Shown piece after piece: positions 1-8,937 of a DNA stretch of 53,039 nucleotides. The number at the start of each line of letters is the position of its first letter. Positions within the stretch are counted from its first letter, which is position 1. Position numbers and translations under genes: made by a program. Below the pieces are notes generated by a model. The model worked only from the letters and a program-made list of their open reading frames with translations. It had not been told where the DNA came from and made no database searches. The stretch comes from a virus: positions 1 to 53,039 of IMG/VR virus record IMGVR_UViG_3300021379_002077; one strand, 5' to 3'.

Positions 1-312
1 GAAGCTAAGTCTGAAACAAAGCTGATGGAATGGTTTATTTTCAATTTCTCTTATTATGAAGAGGAGTTTGGAGAAAAGAAAGAACAGTTTCCATTGTTTG
101 TTGGAGAAACTTTTGAAGATAAGAGGGAGCATTATTTAGCCCTCAACGAAGACGAAGAAGATATCAAAGATAAAGACCTCTTGAAAAACAAGAGTATTTT
201 TGATGAGAGCTTTGGTCGATTAGCTAAAGTTGCCAATATTTGGTATAACAAGCTTGGCACAAACCAGAAAGAGATTTCACAATCACTTAAGGATATCTTT
301 GGCGATGAATGA
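1..312 (+). CDS. Hypothetical protein, 5' end cut by window edge
   Basis: The reading frame is open from base 1, so this is probably the C-terminal part of a longer gene; the first internal ATG is at 25. The visible product is acidic and rich in Phe, Tyr, Asp and Glu, without a motif I recognise. Its stop overlaps the start of the next gene as ATGA, so the two are probably translationally coupled. Two genes directly before a tape measure gene are often tail assembly chaperones, which is the best guess from position. I see no slippery heptamer for a programmed frameshift at the junction. Confidence 0.6.
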   Translation, partial: EAKSETKLMEWFIFNFSYYEEEFGEKKEQFPLFVGETFEDKREHYLALNEDEEDIKDKDLLKNKSIFDESFGRLAKVANIWYNKLGTNQKEISQSLKDIFGDE

Positions 313-1178
313 ATACAGAGGATGTAAATATAAGCGTTTGCTTATTAGATGTTCTTCGTGGCTATAGTAAAATTGTAGCCAACAATAAGACATATTACTT
401 CAGGCATTTTCGAATTTACGATGACCTTGAACTCTCTGAGTTTGAGAGTGAGGCTTTTTTGGCTGCTTTAAAAAGAGGTATTAAATCCAAGAGTGAATTG
501 CTTGAGATCGCAATTTCAAAGGGTTTTTGGACTAAACAAGAGGAAGAATCTGTCAAGAGTTTAGAATGGGTTATTGATAAATCAGAGACAGCTTTGTCAA
601 AGGTTTCTGATTACATGGCAAGGAAGGCTATGGAAAACTCTATCAATGAAGACAAAAAAAAGTTAAAAGATCTTTTAGACAAGAAGAACTCTATTATAGC
701 TCATTGTGCTGAAAACCTAGCAAGCAAAAAGAAATATACAAAAACTCTGGAAGATAATCTCTTTGAGGACGAGGAGATGACTAAAAATATCAACAGGGAA
801 GATTTATTCTATCTGATCCCAAAAATGGGGGAAAAGATAGAGCAGATTGGAAGTAGGGATAATATGTTAAAGATGGCGTATGATGCGTCTTTTTTTGACA
901 TCTATAGTAATATGTACAGGAATCCATTTGATATCTTTAAAACAGATATTTACAGCATTTCTTTGTGGCAAAAGAATCTTATTTCTTACGCTTCAGTATT
1001 ATTAAATAAGCTTAAAAATTACGACATGCCTACAGAAATTAAATCTGATCCATTGAAGGTTTATAAGTTTAATCCCAAAACAGAAGAGTCTAAAGATAAG
1101 TCTGTTGTTCATGGTGTAGACGACTTAAGACAAAAAATGGCTAAAAAAGGCGGTAAACTTGAGGCTTCTGACTTTTAA
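309..1178 (+). CDS. Hypothetical protein upstream of tape measure (possible tail assembly chaperone)
   Basis: 289 residues, Lys/Glu-rich and predicted mostly helical. The middle (about residues 90-180) has long charged segments that could form coiled coil. No enzyme motif is visible. It starts inside the previous stop codon (ATGA overlap) and ends 25 bases before the tape measure gene. Position between a small acidic gene and the tape measure gene is typical of tail assembly chaperones, but the sequence alone does not prove this. It could also be a small tail completion or tail tube associated protein. Confidence 0.6.
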   Translation: MNTEDVNISVCLLDVLRGYSKIVANNKTYYFRHFRIYDDLELSEFESEAFLAALKRGIKSKSELLEIAISKGFWTKQEEESVKSLEWVIDKSETALSKVSDYMARKAMENSINEDKKKLKDLLDKKNSIIAHCAENLASKKKYTKTLEDNLFEDEEMTKNINREDLFYLIPKMGEKIEQIGSRDNMLKMAYDASFFDIYSNMYRNPFDIFKTDIYSISLWQKNLISYASVLLNKLKNYDMPTEIKSDPLKVYKFNPKTEESKDKSVVHGVDDLRQKMAKKGGKLEASDF

Positions 1179-1186
1179 TACGATTT

Positions 1187-1203
1187 TAGTGTATTAAATT
1201 ACA
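1187..1203 (+). promoter_or_regulatory. Candidate phage promoter motif (GTGTA type)
   Basis: GTGTATTAAATTACA lies directly before the tape measure ATG, with the first G 15 nt from the start codon. The same GTGTA plus A/T-rich block precedes at least nine other genes in the window at gene-cluster starts. It may be a -10-like element for the phage sigma factor, which would give a very short leader. This is inference from recurrence only. Confidence 0.4.
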
Positions 1204-4200
1204 ATGGCAGCTCCAATCAATTTACAAGCAAATATAACGCTTAATCCTGCGAGTTTAAACGCATCTGCTAAACAGGTGCAACAAGCTTTGGGGAGGATTA
1301 CAGGTCAAGCTTCAGAATTCCAGAAATCGCTTGATGCTTCTACTGCTCGTGTTTTTGCTTTTGGAGCTACTACATCTGTTATTAATGGAGTTACGCAGTC
1401 ATTTAAATCTCTAGTTTCAACAACTGTTACTGTTCAAGCTAAATTAATTGAGATTAACTCGATCTTGGGGGCAGGAGCCGCAGAGTTTAATAAATACAGA
1501 AATGCTATTTTTAATGTAGCTAAGAATACAGGGCAATCTTTCCAAACCGTTGCTGATGGTGCTGCCGAATTAGCTCGTCAAGGTCTTGATGCCGCTGAGA
1601 GTGCGAAAAGACTAGAGGCAGCATTGATCTTAACTAGGATATCTGGTTTAGGAGCGCAAGACTCTGTAAAGGCTCTGACAGCCGCTATGAATGGTTTTAC
1701 TTCAGCAGGTCTATCAGCAACCCAAATTGTTAACAAGATTGTTGCGGTAGATACTGCGTTTGCGGTTTCTGCTCAAGACCTCGCACAAGGTTTTAGTCGT
1801 GCTGGATCTACAGCAGAGGATGCTGGAGTTAGCTTCGAAGAACTTCTTGGATTGATTACGGCGGTTGAACAAAGAACTGCACGAGGTGGTGCTGTTATTG
1901 GTAACGCTTTTAAATCTATTTTTACAAGACTAAGTAGGGGTGATACCATTGATCAACTTCAAGAACTTGGTGTTGCTATTGATGCTGGGCAAAGTGGAGT
2001 TCAAAAACTACAGGCTTTGTCAAAAGCTTTGGATTCTGTTTCTGATCCAGCTGTAGCTTCTCAAATTAAAGAACTTGCTGGTGGTGTTTATCAAATTAAC
2101 GTGGTTAGTGCTGCCTTAAAAGATTTAAGTAATGAGGCTTCTGTTTTTGGAAATGCTACCGACAAAGCTTATAACGCATCAAATGAAGCTATCGAAAAGA
2201 ATGCTCAACTTAATGAAAGTTTACTAGCTCAAATCAATGACCTTACTGTTTCTGTAACAGCTTTCGCAGATCGATTGGGAGGACTAACACTTGGTCCACT
2301 TCTTGAAAATGTGGTTGGTTTTGCAACAGCTTTATCTGAAGGATTGAACGATGCTCTTGACCCAGAAAAGGGCAATACTTTTGTAAAAGGATTGTTTGCC
2401 GTTATTGGAAAATTTATATCAGGCCCAGGGTTAGCCCTTTTTGTAGCAGGGTTTGTTAAGATTTTTGGGGCTGTTATTAAGTTTGCTAAAGAGGGATTCC
2501 AGACCATTATTGAAATGGGTTCTGCTACAGAAAAGCTTAGGAGTGTTGAGTCTGGGATTGTTAATTTATTACAAAAGGATGATAAATTAAGGCAAAGCAT
2601 TGGAAGTGCTACCTTAACCCAAGAGCAAAAGCAGAAGTTGATTATTGATGCTATCAAGACTCAAAACGGCCTTTTAGCAACACAAGAAAAACTTGTTAGA
2701 GATATTGCTCAAGCTTCAATGGCAGCTGGTGTTACTGGTTATTCTGAGAAAGGTTTTACGGGTAAAAGGGGAAAGCGTTACGCTGCTGGTGGATCTGGTC
2801 AAATGGAGCCTGATTTACTTACTGCTATGGCTAATGAAGCTAGAGACGCTCCTGCTGGTGCTATGCCCTATTTAACAACATTTAGAGGTCAACCAGCAGT
2901 GATGAACACTTCAGAGCTGCAAACTAAAATCAATGGAAGAGAAGAAATTCTTACTCAAGACCAAATTCCTAGATTTAATGATGGGTCAAATGCAATAAAA
3001 ATCTCTCAACAACAAAGGCAGAAATTTAAAGGCAAAAAAAATATCGGGAATAGATATGTATTCCTAACTCCAAAAATTGATGAAGTTGGTTCGATTGGGC
3101 CTATGACTGTCGATAAGATACATCACCCTTATACACACCCAGTTAGAGGAATTCAGAGTAGTCAGTTAAAAGGCATTTCCGACAAGTCTGAAGATAAGTT
3201 GGAAGATGAAATAAAGGAAATGATGTTCAAAAAAGCTGCTGATTGGACTTCAAAAATTAAACCTCTAGATAAATCTGCCCCAATTTCAGAAATTAAGAAA
3301 GGATATGACCAAATAGGTGGGGCAAAAGGTGCTCTCAATGCTGCCATTGGAGCGGCCTTTGAAGTTGGTATTAAAAAATCTCTTGGGTATGAAGCTGACG
3401 AAAGGGATGCAGGTGGTGATTTTGACGTTCGTGGTGGAGCAAACCTTGGCTTAATTCAAAAACTTTTTGGTATTACGCAGTCAGTAGGTGATATGAAAAA
3501 CTCATCTGATAGCGATGGTAATAGAAGATCATTTGTTAAAAAAGTGCGGAAAGAGGTTGGGGCTGGAGTAATGACAGATGATGAAGCTAAAAGGCAAGCT
3601 GCTAAAAAGACAGCAACAGCAATGAAGGCTGCTGGTATTAAAGGAAGGACATCTCCAGCCGCACAAAAAATGTATGACACGTATTTGAAAAGTGCTAGAA
3701 GAGGGGGAGCATCTTCTAATCTATCTAATCTATCAAAAGGAACTATCCCAACTTCAAGACTTAAGCGTTACTCTCGTGGTAGTACTCCTAGCCAAAGGTA
3801 TAAAGGTTTAATTAAAAGGTATGCTAGAGGTTCTGGGCCTCCAAAGATGGAAAGTTCAATTGATATTTCTGAATTACAAGAAATGGCTAATGTTCTTAAA
3901 GATGCTAATGATTCTGCCCTCGATACTAAAGAAGGAATAAAACAATTGGCAGATGCTTACAATGTTTCAGAAGAAACTGCACAAAAAGTTGTTGATACGA
4001 CAAAAAAACAGAACAAATCCATGCGTGAAACTGGCAAGGAGCAAGGTAAACTTGCTAGAGGTTTTAGTAAGCTAAAGGCCAGTATGAAAGGTGCAGCTGC
4101 CGATCCAATGATGAGAGGCATGGGCCTTCAAATGCTTGGTAGTACTGCTGCTGCTGGAGTCGATTACATTGGCTCTAGGATGGATGAGAAAGATCCAACT

Positions 4201-5787
4201 AAAGATATCGTATCAGCTGCTGGTGGAGCTATTCAAGGTGCTGCCACGGGAGCAATGATTGGAAGCATAATTCCTGGGGTTGGTACGGCTATTGGTGCTG
4301 GTGTTGGTGCGCTTGTTGGTGGTGTAACTTCATTATTTGAGAGTAAGGGGGCAAGAGAAGAGATCTTAAAGAAGGAAGAGGAAGAGAGGGGTATACAAAA
4401 CAGGAAAAACGAATCTATGAAAGGTGCTCTTGGCATGGTTTCAGATAGATTTGGAGGACAGAGTATAGGAGATGTTAGTGGTAGATTGTCTCAACTAGCT
4501 AAAGCAACAGGAAAAGAGCAGTTTAATATGGGGCCAATGCTTGAAAGAATGCAAAATTCTTTTAAGAATGTAGAAAAAGGTTCTGAGGAATGGAAGCGTT
4601 TAAACCTAAAGTTTGGAACAGCTCTTGAGGCTGCTTCTATAGCCTTAGAAAATGCTGATTTAATGGCATTCAAAGAGAATATGGACAGGGTTAATCAACG
4701 GATAGATGAACTGTCTAAAAATAATGCAGCCATAAGTGCGGGGCAGCAATTGGAAACTCTAGGAATGGATAATAGTATGAGGTCAAGCTTGCTTGGTAGC
4801 ATGGGTGGAAAATTTGCCAAACCACTTCAAGATCAAGCTAGAATGGGACAAGCTTTCATTAATACTGGGGAAGCTAGAAATCAAGTTGATCAATTAAGAG
4901 TACAACAGGCTCAATTCGCTCCAGATTCAGAACAGTTCAAAGAGTTTGGAGAAAAAATTAAAGAAGCTGAAGCTAAGTTTAAAGAAAGTGTTATTCAGTC
5001 TGCTCAACAAATGGGTCAGATTATGCTTCAAAACCAACAAAGAATGGCAGAGTTAGATAAGCAAAATGCAGAGCTAACTTCAAAACAAGGAGTTTCACAA
5101 TTCGATACTTTAATGAAGCAATTTGAAACTGGTGGTATTAATCTAGATACTGCGAAAAAGTTGGGAGAAGATGTCAACAAGGCTATGGAGTCTGGAGACA
5201 CAGAAGCCTTAAAGAGAGCCATGATTAGGTTTGAAAAGTATGCTTCTGAACAAACAGGTTCTAAAGCAGAAAGAGATGCATTGATTAAAAATTACACCAA
5301 CTTTGGAAACGTAGTTACAGCGGGACAAACATATGATCAAGCTTCGATGAGCATGATGCAAGGAGGAACAGAAAAAGAAAGGAGAGATCTACTTGCCTTG
5401 AGAGAACCTGCTCAAATTACTGCTCAAATCACTGAGAATTCTGAAGAGGCAAAGATGCTTAGAGAACAAGCTAAACTAGCTGCTGAGAACTTGTCTCGAT
5501 TTGGTTCTGCATTTGGGGAAACGGAAATCACAGATAAGGTTGCAAGTATGGTAGGTTCTATAACAGACATTGGAGAGAATATGGGTAAATTTAAAGATTT
5601 CTCTTCTGAAATTGCTGGTCTTGGAACAAAGGTTTCACAAATTATCAGTCAAAACGCATCGCTTGTTGAGGCTGATGTTAAAACTATGGAGAAGCTTGCA
5701 GAAGAAAAGGCAACAATTCAAAAAGGTTTGGATACAACTATTCAGAGGTTGGAAAGTGTTGTATCAAAACTTGAACAATTAGAATAA
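1204..5787 (+). CDS. Phage tail tape measure protein, with an embedded nuclease-like segment
   Basis: 1527 residues, the longest gene here. About residues 40-270 resemble the TP901-type tape measure core: helical, Ala/Gly-rich, with motifs such as NTGQSFQTVADGAAELARQG and TARGGAVIGNAFKSIF. A Gly-rich hydrophobic stretch at about 995-1045 (repeated GxxxG, e.g. GAATGAMIGSIIPGVGTAIG) is a likely membrane-active segment. The C-terminal 450 residues are Gln/Glu/Lys-rich and coiled-coil-like. Residues about 715-770 show Glu720, Asp739/Asp741 in GDFDV, and Asp763-x-Lys765 in GDMKNS. That spacing fits a PD-(D/E)XK nuclease fold and is unusual in a tape measure. A basic linker with KRYSRG/KRYARG repeats follows. 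The protein sets tail length and is normally ejected with DNA. There is no clear Shine-Dalgarno; the ATG follows a GTGTA motif. Confidence 0.93.
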   Translation: MAAPINLQANITLNPASLNASAKQVQQALGRITGQASEFQKSLDASTARVFAFGATTSVINGVTQSFKSLVSTTVTVQAKLIEINSILGAGAAEFNKYRNAIFNVAKNTGQSFQTVADGAAELARQGLDAAESAKRLEAALILTRISGLGAQDSVKALTAAMNGFTSAGLSATQIVNKIVAVDTAFAVSAQDLAQGFSRAGSTAEDAGVSFEELLGLITAVEQRTARGGAVIGNAFKSIFTRLSRGDTIDQLQELGVAIDAGQSGVQKLQALSKALDSVSDPAVASQIKELAGGVYQINVVSAALKDLSNEASVFGNATDKAYNASNEAIEKNAQLNESLLAQINDLTVSVTAFADRLGGLTLGPLLENVVGFATALSEGLNDALDPEKGNTFVKGLFAVIGKFISGPGLALFVAGFVKIFGAVIKFAKEGFQTIIEMGSATEKLRSVESGIVNLLQKDDKLRQSIGSATLTQEQKQKLIIDAIKTQNGLLATQEKLVRDIAQASMAAGVTGYSEKGFTGKRGKRYAAGGSGQMEPDLLTAMANEARDAPAGAMPYLTTFRGQPAVMNTSELQTKINGREEILTQDQIPRFNDGSNAIKISQQQRQKFKGKKNIGNRYVFLTPKIDEVGSIGPMTVDKIHHPYTHPVRGIQSSQLKGISDKSEDKLEDEIKEMMFKKAADWTSKIKPLDKSAPISEIKKGYDQIGGAKGALNAAIGAAFEVGIKKSLGYEADERDAGGDFDVRGGANLGLIQKLFGITQSVGDMKNSSDSDGNRRSFVKKVRKEVGAGVMTDDEAKRQAAKKTATAMKAAGIKGRTSPAAQKMYDTYLKSARRGGASSNLSNLSKGTIPTSRLKRYSRGSTPSQRYKGLIKRYARGSGPPKMESSIDISELQEMANVLKDANDSALDTKEGIKQLADAYNVSEETAQKVVDTTKKQNKSMRETGKEQGKLARGFSKLKASMKGAAADPMMRGMGLQMLGSTAAAGVDYIGSRMDEKDPTKDIVSAAGGAIQGAATGAMIGSIIPGVGTAIGAGVGALVGGVTSLFESKGAREEILKKEEEERGIQNRKNESMKGALGMVSDRFGGQSIGDVSGRLSQLAKATGKEQFNMGPMLERMQNSFKNVEKGSEEWKRLNLKFGTALEAASIALENADLMAFKENMDRVNQRIDELSKNNAAISAGQQLETLGMDNSMRSSLLGSMGGKFAKPLQDQARMGQAFINTGEARNQVDQLRVQQAQFAPDSEQFKEFGEKIKEAEAKFKESVIQSAQQMGQIMLQNQQRMAELDKQNAELTSKQGVSQFDTLMKQFETGGINLDTAKKLGEDVNKAMESGDTEALKRAMIRFEKYASEQTGSKAERDALIKNYTNFGNVVTAGQTYDQASMSMMQGGTEKERRDLLALREPAQITAQITENSEEAKMLREQAKLAAENLSRFGSAFGETEITDKVASMVGSITDIGENMGKFKDFSSEIAGLGTKVSQIISQNASLVEADVKTMEKLAEEKATIQKGLDTTIQRLESVVSKLEQLE

Positions 5788-5789
5788 TT

Positions 5790-7340
5790 ATGAGTTTATT
5801 AGTCTATAATGTTATTAGCTCTTCTTCGGAAATTAATTACTCCTACTTAGGTAGTCAGGAGATTTTTGGATATTTAATTAGTTTAAATTACACTTTAAAC
5901 GTACAAGATATTAACTTCGACAACAATGATGGAGTTCTGCTGAGTGGTAGAACTGCAATTAGACAAGCTTATAAACAAAGAAATATAACAGCAAGAATTG
6001 GTGGTGATGAAATTCTTAATGGAGAGATTGTAAGTTTGTCTTTTGATGAGAGTTCACTAACTGGAGAAGATACTGTCACTATCACAATTATAGAAAGAAG
6101 AAGATTAAGCGATTATAGCTCGAAAACTTTTGCAAAGTATATACCAAGCCCACATCTGTTAGAAGACTTTTCTGAGACTTATAGTTTCTCAAGATCTGGA
6201 AGTAGCTATACATATGATAGAAATATTTCAATTAAATATGCTCAAGATGCTGGAGATCAATTCTTGAAAAAAACAAAAGATTTTTTAACACATTATTATT
6301 ACGAAAATAGACCAGCAATTGGATATTACGAAGATGGTATTTCTGAGAATGCAAGATTTAACAAGGGTTTTAATGTTGGTACTTTAAATGAGACAATAGA
6401 TTTAGTAAATCTATCAGTTTCTCTTCAAGAGAATTTCCAATCATCATTTATAGAAGAAGTTAATAATGTTTCTAAAATTAAAACAGAATCTTACAGTATT
6501 GATACAGGAGGTTTTTTAACAAAGACTATTAATGTTAGTTTAACTTCTCTTAGATATGATTCGCAGAATGTATTGCAAGAAGCTATTGGAAATACTATTG
6601 ATGACATTGTTGCAGATGAAGCTATCCAATTTGGTAATCCAATTTCCATCCAAAAGGGAATTACAAAAGACAGCTCTAAAGCAAATGTGAGTTTGCAGTT
6701 CTCAGCGAATCCAACAACCCCAGAGACTAATATTGTAACATACCAATGTTCTAAACAAAAGCAAGGTTCATTTGTAGATTATACTTTGAGTGTAAATTAC
6801 ATGTCTAAGGGTAAAAATAATCAGGACAAATATAATAATCTTCTGGCAACTTGGGATGGAGCCAAGTCAGATAATGAAGCTAAGGTTATAGCCTTGTTCT
6901 CAGAAGCTAACGGAGAAATTTACGAAAAATCAAGATCTATTCAAATCTCAAAAACAAAGGGGACAGTTTCGGAAAGTATTGTTTATACAACTCAAGAAAT
7001 TTACGATGTATCTGGACTTCCAGATGGTATCATTAAGTTTGGAATTACGACGAATAAAACCCAAAAAGTAAACAGAACTACTCCTGTTCTTGACTTGGAA
7101 ACATTGAAGCAAAAGCTAGTTGTTTCTAGCCAAAAAACTTTAGGGCAAGCTACTGTAACTGCAACAGCTGTAGCTCAACCATTTTATGGAATGTTTTATG
7201 CTAAACATTTCCTTCAGTCAAAAACTGATGACATGAATGCCGCTTTAGGAGAGGACACTTATTATGGAACATCTGACAAGATTTCCATTGATTTGTCGAG
7301 TGGAACTACAACCCGTGTAATACAATATATAATAGCTTAA
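5790..7340 (+). CDS. Tail/baseplate structural protein A (paralogue of next gene)
   Basis: 516 residues, rich in Ser, Thr, Tyr, Asn and alternating beta-type sequence; no signal peptide or enzyme motif. The order of segments resembles the next protein: an N-terminal strand-rich domain, a repeated SVSL/NVSL type beta segment, and a Tyr/Ser-rich C-terminal part. The two look like a tandem duplication that has diverged. It begins two bases after the tape measure stop, in a tightly packed tail operon. It is probably a distal tail or baseplate component; the exact role is not readable from sequence. Confidence 0.7.
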   Translation: MSLLVYNVISSSSEINYSYLGSQEIFGYLISLNYTLNVQDINFDNNDGVLLSGRTAIRQAYKQRNITARIGGDEILNGEIVSLSFDESSLTGEDTVTITIIERRRLSDYSSKTFAKYIPSPHLLEDFSETYSFSRSGSSYTYDRNISIKYAQDAGDQFLKKTKDFLTHYYYENRPAIGYYEDGISENARFNKGFNVGTLNETIDLVNLSVSLQENFQSSFIEEVNNVSKIKTESYSIDTGGFLTKTINVSLTSLRYDSQNVLQEAIGNTIDDIVADEAIQFGNPISIQKGITKDSSKANVSLQFSANPTTPETNIVTYQCSKQKQGSFVDYTLSVNYMSKGKNNQDKYNNLLATWDGAKSDNEAKVIALFSEANGEIYEKSRSIQISKTKGTVSESIVYTTQEIYDVSGLPDGIIKFGITTNKTQKVNRTTPVLDLETLKQKLVVSSQKTLGQATVTATAVAQPFYGMFYAKHFLQSKTDDMNAALGEDTYYGTSDKISIDLSSGTTTRVIQYIIA

Positions 7341-7341
7341 T

Positions 7342-8937
7342 ATGGCAACCTCTATAACATATGGCTCTTACAGCTTCCCAGAACCACTTCCTCTTTTTTC
7401 AGAAGAAGATGAACCAGTAAAGCTTGCTGGTTTATATGATCATAGCGCGATTAGGGTTAATATTGTTGGATATCTTACTGGTGCTGATCTTAGTGGATTG
7501 GACCTTCAAAAGATGCAAATGATCAGTGGGTTTTTAAATGAATATGAAGATCTTACTGTAACTGTAGAAAATGAAAGTAAAGTTTGCTCTGGTGCATATG
7601 TTGAATCAATTAGTTTTCAAGATAGTGATTTAACAACATTTTTACCTTACAGTTTAACAGCTTTATATTATTCTGGAGAAACTTTTTCTGATTATTTTAA
7701 GGTAGCGGACCCATCAAATTCTTGGAGCTATTCAGAAGGGGAGAATAAAATCATTACTGCTACTCATTCTGTATCTGCCCGTGGATTGAAAGTTGATAGT
7801 GTAGATGCTTTGGTTAATGCTCGTAATTTTGTGACTGGAAAGTTGGAGAATGGATTTGAAGCTCTATCTTTGTTTAATACAGGTTCTTCCAATGCCTTCC
7901 TAACTTCTAGAAGTGAAAGTATTGATAAAAAATCAAGCACTTACTCTGTTGAAGAAGTCTATCAGTATTCTGCTTCAGATGATCCAATTTCAGATAGTGG
8001 TGTTGTTAGTGTTAGCACCTCTATTACTCATAATATCCAAGGTGGACTTTCTGTATCCGTACAAGGAAGCGTTCTTGGAGCTATGAACGCTAGTACAGGA
8101 GATGGTTTATTATCAACTGGTAACTTCACTCCAAATCAAGCGACTGAGATCGCAATGAACGCTGTAGTTAATTCTTATTCTGATTATGAATCAGGTATGT
8201 ATGATTTTATTGCTGATGGTCCAACAACATTTAATTATGATTTAGATACGGGTTCAAATACATTAGGGTTTTCTTTTGCTTTTGAAGACATTGAAAATTT
8301 AGAGTTGATCAATGGAAATGTATTACATACATATACAACATCAGTTTCCTTTAACAAGGATAATCCAGCTGCTAGCATTTCAATTCAAGGAAACTTAAAG
8401 TATCATGGTGTTGAGCCTATTAGTTCAACTGGAGACTTTGTTAACAATTCTAGATTTACAGCTGTGGAGTCAGCGTTTGATGAAATTGATACTTACTCTT
8501 TAGCTAAAAGTGACTTCATAGATTGTATTGATATTGCAACAGGATACAAAGTTAATTCATCTTATTTAAAAGATACTCCAAGTCAATATTCGATCAGTAA
8601 GAATCCTATTGAAAATACATTAAGTTATAATTATACTTATAATAACATAACAGATTTTTCTTCTGGTACATTGGATAATATGACAATGACGATTGAGGAT
8701 ACTGTTCCAATTAGCTTAACTAGCGTTCAAGAAATGCTTGTTGGTTATGGAGCGCAAACAATTGTTACGAGAACTCTGGGACAATATGCCGTAAGCGCAT
8801 CATCTCAAAACCCTGCTGAAGATTTCGAGGTGTTGAGCGGACTTGTTGATAAATATTGCAGTGGTAAGTATAAAATATCAGAAGCATTTTCAACAGGAGA
8901 AAACAATATTTCTTATAACTTATCAAGATACTATTAA
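7342..8937 (+). CDS. Tail/baseplate structural protein B (paralogue of previous gene)
   Basis: 531 residues of strand-rich, Ser/Thr/Tyr-rich sequence. The segment around residues 85-150 (VESISFQDSDLTTF, then THSVSARGLKVDS) can be laid against the corresponding part of the upstream protein (VSLSFDESSLTGE, then NISIKYAQDAG), suggesting duplication. Several Gly-Asn-rich beta segments (SVSVQGSVLGA, SISIQGNLKYHG) recur in the middle. The start follows the previous stop by one base and the stop overlaps the next ATG. A structural tail role is inferred from context and composition. Confidence 0.7.
   Translation: MATSITYGSYSFPEPLPLFSEEDEPVKLAGLYDHSAIRVNIVGYLTGADLSGLDLQKMQMISGFLNEYEDLTVTVENESKVCSGAYVESISFQDSDLTTFLPYSLTALYYSGETFSDYFKVADPSNSWSYSEGENKIITATHSVSARGLKVDSVDALVNARNFVTGKLENGFEALSLFNTGSSNAFLTSRSESIDKKSSTYSVEEVYQYSASDDPISDSGVVSVSTSITHNIQGGLSVSVQGSVLGAMNASTGDGLLSTGNFTPNQATEIAMNAVVNSYSDYESGMYDFIADGPTTFNYDLDTGSNTLGFSFAFEDIENLELINGNVLHTYTTSVSFNKDNPAASISIQGNLKYHGVEPISSTGDFVNNSRFTAVESAFDEIDTYSLAKSDFIDCIDIATGYKVNSSYLKDTPSQYSISKNPIENTLSYNYTYNNITDFSSGTLDNMTMTIEDTVPISLTSVQEMLVGYGAQTIVTRTLGQYAVSASSQNPAEDFEVLSGLVDKYCSGKYKISEAFSTGENNISYNLSRYY

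Noticed and set aside
290-320. Programmed frameshift joining the two genes before the tape measure
   Set aside because: The order suits tail assembly chaperones, but no slippery heptamer is visible; the ATGA overlap suffices for coupling.
2229-2657. Leftward ORF within the tape measure gene
   Set aside because: Antisense shadow with no own context or ribosome site, in a gene of strong family identity.
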